Shown one piece after another: positions 52,785-56,307 of a stretch of 56,307 bases of DNA. Within the stretch, counting starts at the first letter, position 1, and the number at the start of each line of letters is the position of its first letter. This stretch comes from Anaerobium acetethylicum (lineage in GTDB: Bacteria > Bacillota > Clostridia > Lachnospirales > Lachnospiraceae): positions 1-56,307 of the forward strand of contig NZ_FMKA01000024.1 of NCBI RefSeq assembly GCF_900096945.1. Reading direction: 5' to 3'. Both the position numbers and the translations under genes were made by a program. The notes below the pieces were generated by a model. It saw only the letters and a program-made list of their open reading frames with translations. It had not been told where the DNA came from and made no database searches.

Positions 52785-53481
52785 GAATAGTCCAAATTAT
52801 CGCCATGAACTCAAATTCCGCATCAGTGAACTGGAGAAGGCAAAGATCATTGCCAGGATTGCAGATATCGTAAGCCTGGATACCAATGCGGTAAACGGCC
52901 AGTATATGATCAGGAGCCTCTATTTCGATGATATCTGGAACAGCGCATATGAAGAAAAGATGTCTGGAATCGCAAGCAGGAGAAAATACAGGATCCGCGT
53001 GTACAATTGCAGCGACGGGCAGATCAAATTAGAGAAAAAGAGCAAACAGGGCAATTATATCTGTAAGGAAGCAGCGAATCTCAGCCGGGAGGAAGCTGAC
53101 AAGATACTTGCAGGCGATTATGTTTTTCTAAGACGCCGTGAGGAAGCCCTCTGCAGGGAGTTTTATGCCGAATGCATGACAAGCGTCATGCGGCCGAAGG
53201 TGATTGTCGATTATGAAAGGATTCCCTATGTATATGAGGCAGGCACAGTAAGGATCACCTTTGATATGAACGTCCGGGCAGGAATGCTGAGCTATGACCT
53301 GTTCGACAAGTCCCTGCCTGCCATCGGGGTCCTGACTCCGGAAGAGCTGATTATGGAGGTGAAATATACCGAATTTCTTCCCCAGATCATCAGAAATATT
53401 CTGCCGCCGGAGAACAGTGAATTGACGGCAGCATCCAAATACGTGCTATGCTATGAAAAAAAATATGGGATAATAAGCTGA
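52774..53481 (+). CDS. VTC-domain (polyphosphate polymerase-like) protein
   Basis: 235 residues forming a single VTC/CYTH-like tunnel domain: YRHELKFRI, MIRSLYFDD, SRRKYRIRVYN, IKLEKKSKQGNY, KVIVDYERIPYV and a final MEVKYTEFLP. The Lys/Arg pairs and closing Glu needed for triphosphate binding are present, so catalysis on ATP or polyphosphate is plausible. It overlaps the CotH gene by 11 bp. The trio CotH, VTC, DUF4956 recurs as a unit in Firmicutes; the joint role is not known to me. Confidence 0.9.
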   Translation: MKNENSPNYRHELKFRISELEKAKIIARIADIVSLDTNAVNGQYMIRSLYFDDIWNSAYEEKMSGIASRRKYRIRVYNCSDGQIKLEKKSKQGNYICKEAANLSREEADKILAGDYVFLRRREEALCREFYAECMTSVMRPKVIVDYERIPYVYEAGTVRITFDMNVRAGMLSYDLFDKSLPAIGVLTPEELIMEVKYTEFLPQIIRNILPPENSELTAASKYVLCYEKKYGIIS

Positions 53482-53515
53482 AAAAGCGAAAAAACAAATG
53501 GAGGAACAGGAAGTA

Positions 53516-54199
53516 ATGAGTGTTGAAGAAATGATTAAGAAATCCATCCTGGAATCGGATATGTACAACCAGACAATCAGCCTGGGAACCGTACTGACGA
53601 TTCTGATAGATATGACTGCAGCCCTGTTGATGGGTTTTTTGATTTACTTTATTTATAAGAAGTTTTACAAAGGAGTGGTTTTCAGCAGGAACTTTGCCAT
53701 AACATTAGTCGGAATGACGGTTCTGACATGTATGGTCACGCTGGCCATCAGCACGAATATCGTGATCTCCCTTGGTATGGTAGGTGCATTATCCATAGTG
53801 CGCTACCGTACGGCCGTAAAGGAGCCGCTAGACCTGCTTTATATGTTTTGGGCAATCACTACCGGGATCACAATCGGCGCCAGCATGTACATACTGGCTG
53901 CAATGGGGGCTGTTTTTGTAATTGGAATGATCTGGATTTTATGTAACGGCAGTCAAAAAGGGAATATCTTTATCATGATCGTCCATTATGCGGGTGATGA
54001 AACGGGCGATGAGATTTTCAGGAAGCTGGCGAAAATGAAATATTTTGTGAAATCGAAGACCATGCGTAACGATGAGATTGAATTGACAGTGCAGGTTTCG
54101 GGCAGGCAGGATAATCTTCATTTTACTGAGACCATACGATCAATTCCACAGGTCAGGGATCTGACCCTGATACAATACAATGGGGAGTATAATGGATAA
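53516..54199 (+). CDS. DUF4956 membrane protein
   Basis: 227 residues from the ATG at 53516, with GGAGG 11 bases upstream; an ATG at 53498 has no site. Four transmembrane helices in the first 150 residues surround the family signature SLGMVGALSIVRYRTAVKEPLDLLYMFWAI, followed by a small cytoplasmic alpha/beta domain. It probably partners the VTC protein, perhaps as its membrane platform. It is the last gene of the operon before a terminator. Confidence 0.9.
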   Translation: MSVEEMIKKSILESDMYNQTISLGTVLTILIDMTAALLMGFLIYFIYKKFYKGVVFSRNFAITLVGMTVLTCMVTLAISTNIVISLGMVGALSIVRYRTAVKEPLDLLYMFWAITTGITIGASMYILAAMGAVFVIGMIWILCNGSQKGNIFIMIVHYAGDETGDEIFRKLAKMKYFVKSKTMRNDEIELTVQVSGRQDNLHFTETIRSIPQVRDLTLIQYNGEYNG

Positions 54200-54233
54200 A
54201 AAGAAAAGGGTGGCATTGACAGACCCGGTATAT

Positions 54234-54298
54234 ATGAGAGGGGGCATTCCGTGTGTTGCGGAATGCCCCCTCTCATGATGTGCGCCCGGCGGGCGCAC
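54234..54298. terminator. Two tandem hairpins between convergent operons
   Basis: A 17-bp perfect stem (54234-54250 with 54260-54276) and a second, GTGCGCCC-GGC-GGGCGCAC (54280-54298). Neither has a long T-run. Together they should end the pel operon (+) and the transporter operon (-). Confidence 0.8.
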
Positions 54299-54323
54299 GT
54301 TCCAACGGTGGTGATATGATATC

Positions 54324-55118
54324 TTAAGCCAGAATAGCCTTGTCGCTGTCGAACTCTTTTCCGGAAACGACTTCGAACTGATGCATCAGATCGGCTACGG
54401 TGAGCTTTTTCTTTTCCTCGCCCTTGATGTCCAGGATGACCCGGCCCTCGTGCATCATGATCAGACGGTTGCCGTGGGCAATGGCGTCCTTCATGTTGTG
54501 GGTAACCATCAGTGCAGTCAGGTGGTTTTCAGCAATCACCTGATCCGTTACGCGGAGTACTTTTTCAGCGGTTTTTGGATCCAGTGCAGCGGTATGTTCG
54601 TCCAGGAGCAGCAGCTTCGGCTGCTGCAGAGTAGCCATCAGCAGGGTAAGCGCCTGGCGCTGGCCGCCGGAGAGCAGTCCTACTTTGGAGGTCAGACGGT
54701 CTTCCAGTCCGAGATCCAGGATTTTCAGCAGTTCGCGGTACTTATCCTTTTCCTGTTTGTGGATTCCCCAGCTCAGGGTACGGCTTTTGCCGCGGCGTGC
54801 AGCCAGGGCAAGATTTTCCTGAATTTCCATTGTGGCAGCTGTTCCGGTCATGGGGTCCTGGAAAACGCGGCCAAGGTAAGCGGCCCTTTTATGCTCGGGC
54901 AGTCCTGTGATGTTCTTCTTGTCCAGGAGGATGATGCCCTGATCCACCGGCCAGACGCCTGCAACAGCATTCAGAGTGGTGGATTTTCCTGCGCCGTTGC
55001 CGCCGATGATGGTGCAGAAATCACCTGCATCCAGATGGAGGTTGACGCCATTCAGAGCGACTTTCTCGTTGATGGTGCCGGGATTGAATGTCTTGTGAAC
55101 GTCGATAATCTGTAACAT
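54324..55118 (-). CDS. ABC transporter ATPase (TrpZ-type)
   Basis: 264 residues. Walker A GGNGAGKST (39-47), Q-loop in RVFQDPMTGTAATMEIQENLALAARRGKSR, signature LSGGQRQAL, Walker B LLLLDEHTAALDP and H-loop MVTHNM. The QDP-M-T-GTA motif and the partner permease place it with the TrpXYZ/BmpA-like group of uncharacterised importers, sometimes linked to tryptophan or tyrosine. Its ATG lies 1 bp after the permease stop. Confidence 0.92.
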   Translation of the reverse strand: MLQIIDVHKTFNPGTINEKVALNGVNLHLDAGDFCTIIGGNGAGKSTTLNAVAGVWPVDQGIILLDKKNITGLPEHKRAAYLGRVFQDPMTGTAATMEIQENLALAARRGKSRTLSWGIHKQEKDKYRELLKILDLGLEDRLTSKVGLLSGGQRQALTLLMATLQQPKLLLLDEHTAALDPKTAEKVLRVTDQVIAENHLTALMVTHNMKDAIAHGNRLIMMHEGRVILDIKGEEKKKLTVADLMHQFEVVSGKEFDSDKAILA

Positions 55119-55119
55119 A

Positions 55120-56091
55120 CTACTGTACCTCCTTGTTGTTCAGTGCTTTTAAGGCAGCCGCAGATGCCTTTGCAGTGCGGGCAAAAGAGCTTTTCCGTCT
55201 GCTCTGGAGGTAAGGGACCGCCAGGAAAACAGCAACGATGATTGCGGTGAACAGTTTCAGATCATTGGAATTCAGTTTCAGCCAGAGGACGATGCCTACG
55301 ACGATATAGTAGATGACACCGCCGAGTACTACAAAGATCAGGCGGAATGCAAAATTCATATGTTTTCTGAGTAAGGCGTCACCGAACACTTCGCCGATGA
55401 TAACGGCAGCCAGACCGATGACGATGGAACCACGGCCCATGTTGATGTCGGCAAAGCCCTGGTACTGGGCCATCAGACCGCCTCCCAGGCAGACGATGCC
55501 GTTGGAAAGGGCCAGCGCCAATACTTTTGTGAAGTTGATATTGATGCCGTTTGCCTTGCTCATTGCCTGGTTACAGCCGGTGGCCCTGATGGAGCTGCCC
55601 TGTTCTGTTCCGAAATACCAGTAAAGGACTGCGATCAGGATGGCAGCGAAGAGGCTGCCCACAAGAATTGCTTTTGAAACATTCATCAGGGAAATCAGGA
55701 GATCATACTTCTGTACGCTGATCGCCTGGTTTGCAGCCATGCCCATAATGTGCAGGTTGACGGAGTAAAGGGCGATCTGAGTCAGAATGCCCGCCAGGAT
55801 CGGAGGGATTCCAAGAGCGGTATGCAGCAGCCCTGTGACTGTACCGGCAGCCATACCAGCGATCACTGCGATCAATAAAGCGACGGGGATTGGAAGACCG
55901 GACAAGGTCAGCATAACCGTAATGGCACCGCCGGTTGCGAAAGAACCGTCGACGGTCAGGTCGGCAAAATCCAGCAGACGGAAGGTGACATAGACGCCGA
56001 GCGCCATAATGCCCCAGATAAGGCCCTGTGCGATGCAGCCGGGCAGGGCATTCAATAGATTGAGGGGATTGAGGGAAACAAAATAACTCAT
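55120..56091 (-). CDS. ABC transporter permease (TrpY-type)
   Basis: 323 residues, about eight to nine transmembrane helices, of branched-chain amino acid/TrpY permease type: GCIAQGLIWGIMALGVYVTFRLLDFADLTVDGSFATGGA, then SIRATGCNQAMSKANGINI and ANGIVCLGGGLMAQYQGFADINMGRGSIVIGLAAVIIGEV. AAGGAG precedes the ATG. The substrate-binding protein gene normally lies upstream, which is beyond the right edge of the window. Confidence 0.92.
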   Translation of the reverse strand: MSYFVSLNPLNLLNALPGCIAQGLIWGIMALGVYVTFRLLDFADLTVDGSFATGGAITVMLTLSGLPIPVALLIAVIAGMAAGTVTGLLHTALGIPPILAGILTQIALYSVNLHIMGMAANQAISVQKYDLLISLMNVSKAILVGSLFAAILIAVLYWYFGTEQGSSIRATGCNQAMSKANGININFTKVLALALSNGIVCLGGGLMAQYQGFADINMGRGSIVIGLAAVIIGEVFGDALLRKHMNFAFRLIFVVLGGVIYYIVVGIVLWLKLNSNDLKLFTAIIVAVFLAVPYLQSRRKSSFARTAKASAAALKALNNKEVQ

Positions 56092-56307
56092 TCTTTTTTT
56101 CTCCTTATTTTAGTGAAGTAAGTGGCTCAGCAGTTTTACAAACCGATAGAGCGGTTGATTGTTGAAATCATATAACGGGATGCCGAAAGATTACGACACC
56201 CCGTTATTCTATATACTTTCTCGGAATCTCTAGCCCTTATTCTATAAGGGGTTCAACTCCTTTATTTTTAAAATCACCCACTTTTTCACCGAAAAAACTT
56301 GACAAAT
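56092..56307 (-). promoter_or_regulatory. Leader with two hairpins upstream of the transporter genes
   Basis: Imperfect stem 56172-56185 with 56194-56207 (one mismatch, one G-U) and perfect CCCTTAT-TCT-ATAAGGG at 56234-56250. These may form a terminator for the gene beyond the window or a regulatory leader. No T-box or known riboswitch was recognised, and no gene is visible in the last 200 bases. Confidence 0.45.

Noticed and set aside
54191-54277. Short frame (MDKKKRVALTDPVY...) overlapping the DUF4956 stop
   Set aside because: It reads straight through the terminator stem and has no homologous pattern; translation of it is unlikely.
56092-56307. T-box or tryptophan-type leader for the TrpXYZ-like transporter
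   Set aside because: Two hairpins are present but no T-box sequence, specifier loop or known riboswitch core was recognised.

Overview
The window looks like a chromosomal segment of an anaerobic Gram-positive gut bacterium of the Lachnospiraceae (Blautia-like). The evidence is the gene mix (LplB/YtcP-type sugar ABC transporters, YesM/YesN two-component pairs, GH51/GH3/GH43 glycosidases, lipoproteins with Gram-positive lipoboxes), strong AGGAGG-type ribosome binding sites and Rho-independent terminators. No rRNA, tRNA, CRISPR array or prophage was seen. Genus-level placement is inference.

Layout. 1-2.7 kb: 3' part of a large VWA/calcium-repeat surface protein and a small lipoprotein, followed by a decayed duplicate of their junction and a GntR fragment. 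2.9-7.5 kb: MATE efflux pump, a hicAB toxin-antitoxin pair (minus strand), DUF1801 protein, AlkD-like DNA repair protein, ZIP metal transporter. 7.5-10.5 kb: two lipoproteins, a polysaccharide deacetylase and a DUF4015 TIM-barrel glycosidase-like protein. 10.6-14.3 kb: GntR/RCK_C regulator and an OpuC-type compatible-solute ABC transporter whose permease is fused to its binding protein. 14.3-18 kb: GH51 arabinofuranosidase divergent from an AraC regulator, then a Gfo/Idh/MocA oxidoreductase and a frameshifted remnant. 18-23.3 kb: membrane-anchored, domain-permuted GH3 enzyme and a LytTR/GHKL two-component pair. 23.8-25.2 kb: SnoaL-like protein and an SDR. 25.2-38.9 kb: a polysaccharide-utilisation locus (YesM/YesN sensor pair, binding protein, two permeases, carboxylesterase, GH3, CE1-like esterase, GH43, AraC). 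39.2-41.1 kb: a complete IS1182-family insertion sequence with 8-bp target duplication, 14 bp upstream of the -35 box of a lacI-type gene. 43.2-54.2 kb: a Gram-positive Pel-type exopolysaccharide operon (PelD-, PelE-, PelA-like, PelF, PelG) continuing without a visible terminator into CotH, VTC and DUF4956 genes. 54.3-56.3 kb (minus): ATPase and permease of a TrpXYZ-type ABC transporter.

How the genes work together. The 25-39 kb locus reads as sensing, uptake and intracellular processing of an esterified plant oligosaccharide: the esterases and the GH3 lack signal peptides, so ester removal and hydrolysis should follow import. The pel operon should build and export a cationic or partly deacetylated polysaccharide under cyclic-di-GMP control: the PelD C-terminus keeps an RxxD I-site, and a degenerate epimerase-like domain is fused to its N-terminus.

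The most unusual signal is non-coding. Three families of hairpin-rich dispersed repeats occupy intergenic spaces. Family A (31.57-31.74 and 38.96-39.21 kb) folds into a nested hairpin whose stems differ between copies by compensatory changes. Family B (five full or partial copies) has 11-bp terminal inverted repeats and four copies end 26-42 bp before a start codon. Family C (11.3 and 23.6 kb) occurs in inverted orientation. Together they look like MITE-like or structured-RNA elements that I cannot assign to a named family.
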